From the NCBI GenBank assembly GCA_005879205.1, contig VBLD01000095.1:30100-37278 (forward strand): 7,179 nucleotides of DNA. The letters run 5' to 3'. The notes under the pieces are model-generated. The model was not told where the DNA came from, ran no database searches, and was given only the letters and a program-made list of their open reading frames with translations. This DNA comes from Deltaproteobacteria bacterium (lineage in GTDB: Bacteria > Desulfobacterota > Binatia > DP-6). Position 1 is the stretch's first letter; every line of letters begins with the position of its first letter. The position numbers and the translations under genes were made by a program. Below are positions 1 to 6,003 of this stretch, piece after piece.

Positions 1-26
1 CCCGGCTCACCCATGCCGACGGACCG

Positions 27-32
27 AAGGAG
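27..32 (+). promoter_or_regulatory. Ribosome binding site of rpsP
   Basis: AAGGAG lies 6 nt before the ATG at 39, a near-consensus Shine-Dalgarno site at good spacing. It confirms the rpsP start. It is one of two near-consensus sites in the window, the other being that of the bactofilin gene. Confidence 0.8.
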
Positions 33-38
33 AAGCCC

Positions 39-299
39 ATGGCAGTGAAGATCCGTCTCGCTCGTCACGGCAGCAAGAAGAAGCCCGTGTACCGCATCGT
101 CGTGGCGCATTCGGAGTCACCGCGCGACGGTCGTTTCATCGCGCAGCTCGGCCTCTACGACCCGACCCGCTCGCCAGCCCTCATCCGGTTCCAGGCCGAC
201 GCGCTCGCCGCGTGGCTCAAGAAGGGCGCCCGGCCGACCCAGACCGTCGCCCACCTCATTCGCAGGGCCGGCGCCGGCACGGCCGATGTGCCAGCGTGA
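39..299 (+). CDS. rpsP: 30S ribosomal protein bS16
   Basis: Small-subunit ribosomal protein bS16, a primary 16S rRNA binder needed for 30S assembly. The 86-residue product begins with the family signature MAVKIRLARHGSKKKPVYRI, followed by SPRDGRFI and a LGLYDP motif around residues 37-42. The later WLKKGARPTQTV segment (residues 59-70) is also typical. Length fits the family (82 residues in E. coli). The C-terminal tail after RRAGAG is short and unconserved, as usual. It heads the operon rpsP-khpA-rimM-trmD-SPOUT-rplS. In many bacteria ffh lies directly upstream, but too little sequence is present to tell here. Confidence 0.98.
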   Translation: MAVKIRLARHGSKKKPVYRIVVAHSESPRDGRFIAQLGLYDPTRSPALIRFQADALAAWLKKGARPTQTVAHLIRRAGAGTADVPA

Positions 300-306
300 T
301 GGATTC

Positions 307-312
307 GAGGAG
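307..312 (+). promoter_or_regulatory. Likely ribosome binding site of khpA
   Basis: GAGGAG sits in the 24-nt gap between rpsP and khpA, 11 nt before the ATG at 324. The spacing is a little long but the match is good, and it supports that start. Confidence 0.55.
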
Positions 313-323
313 CAGCCACGTCC

Positions 324-560
324 ATGAAGGAACTGGTTGCATATCTGGCCAAGCAGCTCGTCACTCAGCCTGACGCGGTGGAGGTGAGGGAGACGCAGGG
401 CGAAACGGCCTCCGTGCTCGAGCTCAAGGTCGCAAAGGAGGATCTGGGCCGGGTGATCGGGAAGCAAGGCCGGACCGCCAAGGCGATCCGCACCATTCTG
501 AATGCCGCGGCGTCCCGGACGAACCGTAAGGTCGTCCTCGAGATCCTCGAAGAGGGCTGA
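324..560 (+). CDS. khpA: KH-domain RNA-binding protein KhpA
   Basis: Small single-KH-domain protein (78 residues, normal for the family). The KH GxxG loop is visible as VIGKQGRTAKAIRTIL, with GKQG at residues 46-49, followed by the terminal strand KVVLEILEEG. Family members bind RNA, often as a heterodimer with KhpB/Jag, and affect cell-wall growth or sRNA regulation in Gram-positive bacteria; that role is not established for this lineage. Its position between rpsP and rimM is the usual one in Firmicutes and deltaproteobacterial-type genomes and suggests a link to ribosome biogenesis. The last 59 nt also appear to encode the start of rimM in another frame. Confidence 0.95.
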   Translation: MKELVAYLAKQLVTQPDAVEVRETQGETASVLELKVAKEDLGRVIGKQGRTAKAIRTILNAAASRTNRKVVLEILEEG

Positions 561-1098
561 GGCGGGCGCCGACGCGCGTCCGGAGGCGCGGGCCGGCTGG
601 CTCGCCGTCGGGGAGGTGGTCGCTGCGCACGGCCTGCGCGGCTGGCTGCGCGTGCGCGCCTATCAGCCGCCGGCCCCCAGCCTCGCCCCCGATCGGCTCG
701 TCCGGCTCGAGCGGCCCGGCGGCGGGCGCGAGGCCCACATCGCATCGGCCGCACCGCACGGCCGCGGCCTCGTGCTCGTCGCCCTGGCCGGGGTCGGCGA
801 CCGCACGGCGGCCGAGGCGCTGGTCGGCAGCCGGGTTCTCGTCCGGACCGAGGACCTGCCGCCCGCCGCCGACGGCGAGTTCTACTACTACGAGGTGGTG
901 GGCTTCCGGGTCGAGACGGCTGCGGGCGACCCGGTCGGCACCATCACCGCGACGTTCGCCACCGGCGCCAACGACGTCTGGGTGGTTCGCGCCGCCGAGC
1001 GCGAGCACCTGATTCCCGTCGTCGCCGAAGTGGTGCGCGGCATCGACCGCCCGGGCCGGCGGGTCGTCATCGAGCCGCCCCCCGGTCTCCTCGACTGA
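502..1098 (+). CDS. rimM: Ribosome maturation factor RimM
   Basis: RimM binds the 30S subunit and helps mature the 16S 3' domain (head). The 198-residue product has the N-terminal barrel with HGLRGWLRV (residues 43-51), then the PRC-barrel half: GEFYYYEVVG (125-134), GANDVWVV (155-162), LIPV (170-173), and the ending PPPGLLD. Start choice: ATG 502 is preceded directly by an in-frame TGA (499-501), and no ATG, GTG or TTG occurs between it and GTG 616, which would cut into the first conserved strand (GEVVAAHGLRG). ATG 502 is therefore the only standard start. It gives a 59-nt overlap with khpA and a basic, low-complexity N-terminus of about 30 residues that RimM normally lacks. No Shine-Dalgarno site is visible. 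Function is certain; the exact start is less so. Confidence 0.93.
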   Translation: MPRRPGRTVRSSSRSSKRAEAGADARPEARAGWLAVGEVVAAHGLRGWLRVRAYQPPAPSLAPDRLVRLERPGGGREAHIASAAPHGRGLVLVALAGVGDRTAAEALVGSRVLVRTEDLPPAADGEFYYYEVVGFRVETAAGDPVGTITATFATGANDVWVVRAAEREHLIPVVAEVVRGIDRPGRRVVIEPPPGLLD

Positions 1099-1103
1099 AC
1101 CCA

Positions 1104-1841
1104 ATGCGCGTTCACGTGCTCACGCTCTTCCCCGAGATGTTCGGCTCGCCGCTCGCCGCCGGAGTCCTGCGCCGCGCCCGCGAGCTCGGCACGCTCGAGG
1201 TCTGGGTCCACCAGCTCCGCGACTATGCCGGCGGCCGTCATCTGCAGGTCGACGACACGCCCTACGGCGGCGGCCAGGGCATGGTGATGAAGCCCGAGCC
1301 GCTCGTTGCCGCCATCGAGCACGTCGCCGCCGCCGACGCCCCCCGGCGCATCCTCCTCTCTCCGCAGGGCATCGCGTTCAGCCACGAGCGAGCGCGCTCG
1401 CTCGCTTGCGAGCGCGCGCTGTTATTGATCTGCGGGCGCTACGAGGGCCTGGACGAGCGCGTGAAGGCGCACGTCGATGAAGAGCTGTCGATCGGCGACT
1501 ACGTGCTGAGCGGCGGCGAGCTGGCGGCCCTCGTGGTCCTCGACGCGATCGCGCGCCTCCTGCCCGGCGTCCTCGGCAACGCCGCCTCGCCCGCCGACGA
1601 CTCCTTCGCAACCGGACTCCTCGAGCATCCGCAGTACACCCGTCCCGAGGACTTCCGCGGCGCGCGTGTCCCCGACGTCCTCCTCTCCGGCGAGCACGCC
1701 GCCATCGCCCGCTGGCGCCGCCAACAGTCACTCCGGCTGACGCTCGAGCGCCGCCCCGACCTCCTCGCCCACGCCCCCCTGGACGCCACGGATCGCGCCT
1801 TTCTGCGCAAGCTCGGGTGGCGGGACGGGGACGGCGGCTAG
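1104..1841 (+). CDS. trmD: tRNA (guanine37-N1)-methyltransferase TrmD
   Basis: SPOUT-family enzyme that transfers a methyl group from S-adenosylmethionine to N1 of G37 in tRNAs, preventing +1 frameshifting. The 245-residue length is typical. Motifs: DDTPYGGGQGMVMKPEPL (residues 50-67), LLICGRYEGLDERV (107-120), and the trefoil-knot SAM site LSIGDYVLSGGELA (128-141). Arg151 in RLLPGVLG and Asp166 in the DSF triplet match the catalytic Arg154 and Asp169 of E. coli TrmD. The tail RPDLL..APLD..DRAFL is also conserved. It starts 5 nt after the rimM stop with no clear Shine-Dalgarno site, so translation is probably coupled to rimM. A 20-bp palindrome lies inside the gene (1385-1404). Confidence 0.98.
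   Translation: MRVHVLTLFPEMFGSPLAAGVLRRARELGTLEVWVHQLRDYAGGRHLQVDDTPYGGGQGMVMKPEPLVAAIEHVAAADAPRRILLSPQGIAFSHERARSLACERALLLICGRYEGLDERVKAHVDEELSIGDYVLSGGELAALVVLDAIARLLPGVLGNAASPADDSFATGLLEHPQYTRPEDFRGARVPDVLLSGEHAAIARWRRQQSLRLTLERRPDLLAHAPLDATDRAFLRKLGWRDGDGG
1385..1404. repeat. 20-bp perfect palindrome inside trmD
   Basis: The bases CGAGCGAGCGCGCTCGCTCG read the same on both strands. A second palindrome, AGCGCGCGCT, follows at 1411-1420. Together they encode residues 95-106 of TrmD (ERARSLACERAL), a variable stretch just before the conserved ICGRYEG motif. The GC-only alphabet and repeated GAGC units make chance or biased codon use likely. Confidence 0.5.
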
Positions 1842-1872
1842 CATGCTGCGACCCGCCGCGCGGCATTAGAAG

Positions 1873-2433
1873 ATGGCCGACCTCTACCTCACCCTCCTCC
1901 ACCACCCCGTCTACGACAAGAACGGCGCGATCGTGACGACCGCCGTCACCAATATGGACATCCACGACATCGGGCGCCTGGCACGCACCTTCGACGTGCG
2001 CGCCTTCTACGTGGCCACCCCGGTGCCCACGCTGCGCAGGCTCGTCGAGCGCATCATCCGACACTGGGAGACGGGCGCGGGCGCCGTCTACAACGAGACG
2101 CGCAAGGAGGCGCTGGCTCTGGTCCGTCTCACGCACGACCTCGACGCCGCCATGGCCGACATCGAACGCGAGACCGGCCGGCTGCCGAGACTCGTCGCGA
2201 CCACGGCGCGCGAGGGCCCCGGCCGGCTGTCGTTTGCGTCGCTGCGCCGCCGCCTCGGCGCGGACGGTCCGCCCGAGCTCCTGGTGTTCGGCACGGGCTG
2301 GGGTCTCGCGCCAGAGGTGATCGCTCGGGCCGACGACGTGCTCGAGCCGATCCGCGGCACGAGCGGCTACAACCACCTCTCCGTGCGCAGCGCGGCGGCC
2401 GTCATCCTTGACCGCCTCCGCCACGACCGCTAA
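1873..2433 (+). CDS. SPOUT-family RNA methyltransferase (Methyltrn_RNA_4 type)
   Basis: The 186-residue product matches my recollection of Methyltrn_RNA_4 (PF09936), a family of predicted SAM-dependent RNA methyltransferases with the SPOUT knot, found in Aquificota, Thermotogota and deltaproteobacterial-type genomes. Visible landmarks: LLHHPVYDKNG (residues 8-18), TTAVTNMDIHDIGRLARTF (22-40), YVATPV (46-51), NETR (74-77), and the C-terminal cofactor region LVFGTGWGL (137-145) with GYNHLSVRSAAAVILDRL (165-182), which resembles the SPOUT knot loop. The RNA target is unknown. Its place between trmD and rplS suggests tRNA or rRNA modification coupled to ribosome production. The start at ATG 1873, 31 nt after trmD, gives the conserved N-terminus; only a weak AGAAG precedes it. 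Confidence 0.9.
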   Translation: MADLYLTLLHHPVYDKNGAIVTTAVTNMDIHDIGRLARTFDVRAFYVATPVPTLRRLVERIIRHWETGAGAVYNETRKEALALVRLTHDLDAAMADIERETGRLPRLVATTAREGPGRLSFASLRRRLGADGPPELLVFGTGWGLAPEVIARADDVLEPIRGTSGYNHLSVRSAAAVILDRLRHDR

Positions 2434-2447
2434 GAGAAGCGGGTTCC

Positions 2448-2801
2448 ATGAATCCGATCGACCGGATCGAGGCGGAGCAGCTCCGCAAGGACGTCCCGCC
2501 CTTCAAGCCGGGAGACACCGTGCGGGTGCACGTGCGCGTGGTCGAGGGCGACAAGGAGCGCATCCAGGTCTTCGAGGGGACGGTGATCCGCCGCAGCGGC
2601 GGCGGCAGCCGTGAGATGTTCACGGTTCGCAAGACGTCGTACGGGGTCGGGGTGGAGCGCACCTTCCCGGTCCATTCGCAGCGCATCGACCGCATGGAGG
2701 TGGTGGCGCGCGGCGCGGTACGCCGGGCCAAGCTCTACTACCTGCGCGAGCGCGTGGGCCGCGCCGCGCGGGTCACCGAAGAGGCGACGAGCAAGGGCTG
2801 A
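2448..2801 (+). CDS. rplS: 50S ribosomal protein bL19
   Basis: Large-subunit protein bL19, located at the 30S-50S interface. The 117-residue length is normal. Conserved blocks: FKPGDTVRVHVRVVEG (residues 19-34), RIQVFEGTVIRRSGGG (38-53), the hallmark FTVRKTSYGVGVERTFPVHS (58-77), RIDRMEV and AKLYYLRERVGRAARV. It is the last gene of the plus-strand operon, 14 nt after the SPOUT gene, and its stop faces the bactofilin stop across 13 nt. Genes such as rnhB or yraN, which often follow rplS, are absent. Confidence 0.98.
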   Translation: MNPIDRIEAEQLRKDVPPFKPGDTVRVHVRVVEGDKERIQVFEGTVIRRSGGGSREMFTVRKTSYGVGVERTFPVHSQRIDRMEVVARGAVRRAKLYYLRERVGRAARVTEEATSKG

Positions 2802-2817
2802 CGCCCGGCGCGCGTCA
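2799..2817. terminator. Inverted repeat spanning both convergent stop codons
   Basis: TGACGC (2799-2804) and GCGTCA (2812-2817) form a perfect 6-bp stem around a 7-nt loop. The arms contain the TGA stops of rplS (plus strand) and of the bactofilin gene (minus strand). It is symmetric and could act as a weak hairpin in both transcripts. No T-run follows on either strand, so it is not a classic intrinsic terminator. No better terminator is visible between the two operons. Confidence 0.3.
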
Positions 2818-3198
2818 CTTCGCGGCGGCGGGGGCGTCGGGCCGGTTGCCGCCCATCCTTGAGTTGCCGTCGAAGGTCGCGCCTTCCTGGATCACGAGAC
2901 ACTTCGTCTCGACGTCGCCGAACAGCCGGCCCCCCGTGCAGATCTCGACCCGCGCCGCGTGCCGGACCTCGCCGCGCACCTCGCCGAGGACGATCAGCTT
3001 CTCCGCCTGCACGCTCGCATGCACGATGGCCTGAGGACCGACGACCAGCAGGTCCGTGGCCCGCACCTCGCCCTTCAGCTTCCCCTCGATCCGGGTCGGA
3101 ACCGTGAAGGACAGCTTGCCCGTCACCTCGGCGTCCGGCCCGAGCGACACCCGGACCTCCTGCCACGCGTTTCCGTTCACTGCCTTCACCTCTGCCAT
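2815..3198 (-). CDS. Bactofilin family polymer-forming protein
   Basis: Bactofilins (PF04519) self-assemble without nucleotide into right-handed beta-helix filaments that scaffold cell-shape, envelope or polarity functions, usually beneath the inner membrane. The 127-residue product has the expected run of short beta-strand repeats rich in G and V from about residue 15 to 111 (for example GKLKGEVRATDLLVVGPQA, EKLIVLGEVRGEVRHAARVE, GGRLFGDVETKCLVIQEGA) and the typical ending EGATFDG. Termini are short and disordered, the C-terminus ending in DAPAAAK. No membrane segment is seen. ATG 3198 is chosen because AGGAGG lies 8 nt upstream. It is the last gene of the minus-strand operon. In the intact frame of the preceding ATPase, that gene would end 3 nt before this start. 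Confidence 0.9.
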   Translation of the reverse strand: MAEVKAVNGNAWQEVRVSLGPDAEVTGKLSFTVPTRIEGKLKGEVRATDLLVVGPQAIVHASVQAEKLIVLGEVRGEVRHAARVEICTGGRLFGDVETKCLVIQEGATFDGNSRMGGNRPDAPAAAK

Positions 3199-4195
3199 CC
3201 GTCACACCTCCTGGCCGTCGGCCGCCGACACGCCCTCCGCCGGAAAGACGTGACAGGCGACCGCATGGCCGCCGCGCCCGGTCTCGAGAGGCGGAGTCTC
3301 ACGCCGGCACACCTCCAAGGCATGCCCAAAGCGCACCCGGGCGGCGGGTTCACGGGACTCGGCACGTCACCTCCCAATGCCATGCGTAGCTTCCTCCGTC
3401 GCGGATCGGGGACGGGCACCGCCGACAGAAGGGTGCGAGTATAGGGATGTCGGGGGTTCCTGTAAATCTCCGCGCGCGGCCCGCATTCCACGATCCGGCC
3501 GAGGTACATGATCGCCACCCGGTCGCTCATGTGCTCGACCACCCGGAGGTCGTGCGCGATGAAGAGCAGCGTGAGGCCGAGACGTCGTTGCAGGTCCTGC
3601 AGGAGGTTCAGGATCTGGGCCTGGATGGAGACGTCGAGCGCCGACACGGCCTCGTCGGCGACGATGAAGCGCGGTCCGACGGCGAGCGCGCGGGCGATGC
3701 CGATCCGCTGCCGCTGCCCGCCGCTGAACTCGTGCGGGTAGCGTCCGGCCGCGTCGGGCGGGAGCCCGACCAGCTCGAGCAGCTCCGCGACGCGCGCGCG
3801 GCGTTCGCGGCGCGTCCCGAGGCGGTGGATGTCGAGCCCCTCACCCACGATGCTGGCGACGCGCATGCGCGGGTTGAGCGAGCCGTAGGGGTCCTGGAAG
3901 ATGATCTGCATCTGGCGGCGCATGGCGCGCAGCTCGCGCGGGGCGAGCGTCAGGAGCGAACGGCCGTCGAACAGGACGTCGCCCGAGGTCGGCTCGAGCA
4001 GCCGGAGCATCAGACGGCCGAGCGTCGACTTGCCGCAGCCCGATTCGCCGACCAGCCCGAGCGTCTCACCCGCGCAGATGGCCAGCGACACCCCCTCGAC
4101 CGCGTGCACCCGAGCGCGGCCGCGGCCGAACAGGCCGCTGCCGATCGGGAAGTGCTTGTGGACGTCGCGGACCTCGACCAGGGGGGCGAGGCTGA

Positions 4196-4199
<4 letters not shown>
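3186..4199 (-). CDS. dppF: DppF-like peptide ABC transporter ATPase, C-terminus frameshifted
   Basis: ATP-binding subunit of a Dpp/Opp-type di- or oligopeptide (or nickel) importer, acting at the inner face of the inner membrane with DppD. The start at ATG 4199 overlaps the dppD stop as ATGA. Motifs: Walker A GESGCGKS (residues 51-58), Q-loop Gln102, signature FSGGQRQR (158-165), Walker B IVADEAVSALD (179-189, Glu183), and switch His216. The oligo_HPY C-terminal region begins normally (NPRHPYTRTLLSAVPVPDP, GDVPSPVNPPPGC) but breaks after Cys289: the reading frame changes, and residues from about 291 to 337 resemble nothing in the family. The normal tail is found in another frame (separate entry). 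The nucleotide-binding domain is intact, so it may still hydrolyse ATP. It could equally be an assembly error or an early pseudogene. Confidence 0.88.
3202..3330 (-). pseudogene. Out-of-frame remnant of the DppF C-terminal cysteine tail
   Basis: On the minus strand, the frame whose stop is at 3204-3202 reads GHALEVCRRETPPL, then a GHAVACH motif, then about 17 residues ending in GQEV. This is the standard end of Dpp/Opp ATPases (C..E.PPL...GH.VAC). In the DppD paralogue next door, the first and third cysteines are 13 codons (39 nt) apart. Here Cys289 (codon 3335-3333) and the matching Cys (codon 3309-3307) are only 26 nt apart. That is a net loss of 13 nt near 3328-3330, which removes the second cysteine and shifts the frame. 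Restored, the protein would be about 336 residues. Confidence 0.85.
3207..3212 (-). promoter_or_regulatory. Ribosome binding site of the bactofilin gene
   Basis: AGGAGG on the minus strand, 8 nt before ATG 3198: a perfect Shine-Dalgarno core. It lies inside the last codons of the ancestral dppF frame (GQEV then stop), so the bactofilin gene can be translated strongly and independently within the same transcript. Confidence 0.8.
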
Positions 4200-5178
<979 letters not shown>

Positions 5179-5182
<4 letters not shown>

Positions 5183-6003
5183 GGGCGGGTCACGACGGTC
5201 TCGAGCGGAGCGACGCGGCCCGCGGGCGGCGGCGCGAAGAGCCCGGCGTCGACGGCCGCGTTCGGCTCGGCGGCCTCGTAGACGACGCTCGCACGGGCGT
5301 TCTGCTCCGCCGCGGCGAGCTCGAGCGAGCGGGGGAACCCGTCGTGAAAATCGCCGAACGCGACGCGCAGCGCGGCGCCGCCCTCGTGCGTCTCTTCCGC
5401 GCCGATGAGGCGCAGCGGGTCGCCGGCGAAGCGCAGCCGCTGGCTGCCGTCGGCGAGCGGCACGATCAGCTCGTACTCCCCGTCCGGCGTCGTGCGCAGG
5501 GTCGGCGGTGCGGCCGGCGTCCGGCGGGGCGCCGTGCCGAGCAGGATGTCGACGACGTCCGGCACGCTCGCCGGGGCGCCGAGGAAGCGTGCCAGGTTCC
5601 CAGGCGTCGCGGCGCCCTCGTAGCGCGTCCCGTTGCCCGCGGGGTAGGCCCACAGGAGCCGACCGTCGGTGCCGACGGCGAGCGCCAGGCCGAAGGGTGA
5701 GAGGACGTCAATACGGACGCTCGTCGGCCGGCGGACGAGGATCGCCTCGCGCACCCACATGCCGGCGATCCCCGCCCGCAGGCGCGCGCGTGCCCGGAGC
5801 GACTGCACGGCGACCCGCCGCGCCGACAGCTCCTCGAGCAGCCCGGCCGCCGTGGCGGGGGGCAGCGGCCGCAGCCGCCGCGCGCCCGGCAGGCAGCCCA
5901 CGGACGGCAGGAGCCCCACGAGAACGGCCACCGCCCAGCGGGCTCGCCGGCGACGGCGCGCCCCGGGCGCCGGCTCAGAGCGGCGCGCCCTCCGCCCGGA
6001 CAC
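5179..6003 (-). CDS. LolB-like / DUF4292-type outer-membrane lipoprotein
   Basis: The product resembles the LolB/LolA-fold lipoproteins (DUF4292-like) that follow a TPR gene in deltaproteobacterial-type genomes; LolB inserts lipoproteins into the outer membrane. Seen: a basic N-terminus (residues 1-22), a hydrophobic segment WAVAVLVGLLPSVG (23-36), then Cys37 as possible lipidation site. The lipobox SVGC is not ideal because position -3 is Ser. The family-like core follows: LRARARLRAGIAG, RRPTSVRIDVLSPFG (91-105), TDGRLLWAYPAG (112-123), ATPGNLARFLG (132-142), and the late motif LFAPPPAG. The start is inferred: GTG 6003, preceded by GGAGG with 3-nt spacing, gives a proper signal sequence and a 274-residue protein that overlaps the TPR gene by 29 nt. 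GTG 5931 would remove the charged N-region. Whether it is a true LolB insertase or only shares the fold is open. Confidence 0.75.

Noticed and set aside
1..48. Possible tail of an upstream ffh gene overlapping rpsP (frame ending in TGA at 46-48)
   Set aside because: Only 15 codons are visible and all three frames are open near the edge; the residues are not diagnostic of Ffh.
424..1104. 226-codon minus-strand open frame opposite khpA and rimM
   Set aside because: Shadow of the conserved RimM frame; no domain or Shine-Dalgarno support.
1843..1869. 8-codon mini-ORF between trmD and the SPOUT gene (MLRPAARH)
   Set aside because: No ribosome binding site and too short to judge; probably chance in a 31-nt gap.
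1378..2424. 348-codon minus-strand open frame opposite trmD and the SPOUT gene
   Set aside because: The translation is Arg/Gly-rich and without motifs, and the opposite strand carries two well-recognised enzymes.
3319..3340. Programmed ribosomal frameshifting to join the two dppF frames
   Set aside because: No slippery heptamer or downstream stimulator is evident, and even a frameshift would not restore the missing second cysteine codon and its neighbours.
5183..5653. N-terminal extension of the DppD-like protein
   Set aside because: Arg-rich translation over the LolB-like gene; the conserved start LLEVRDLHTVF follows ATG 5182.
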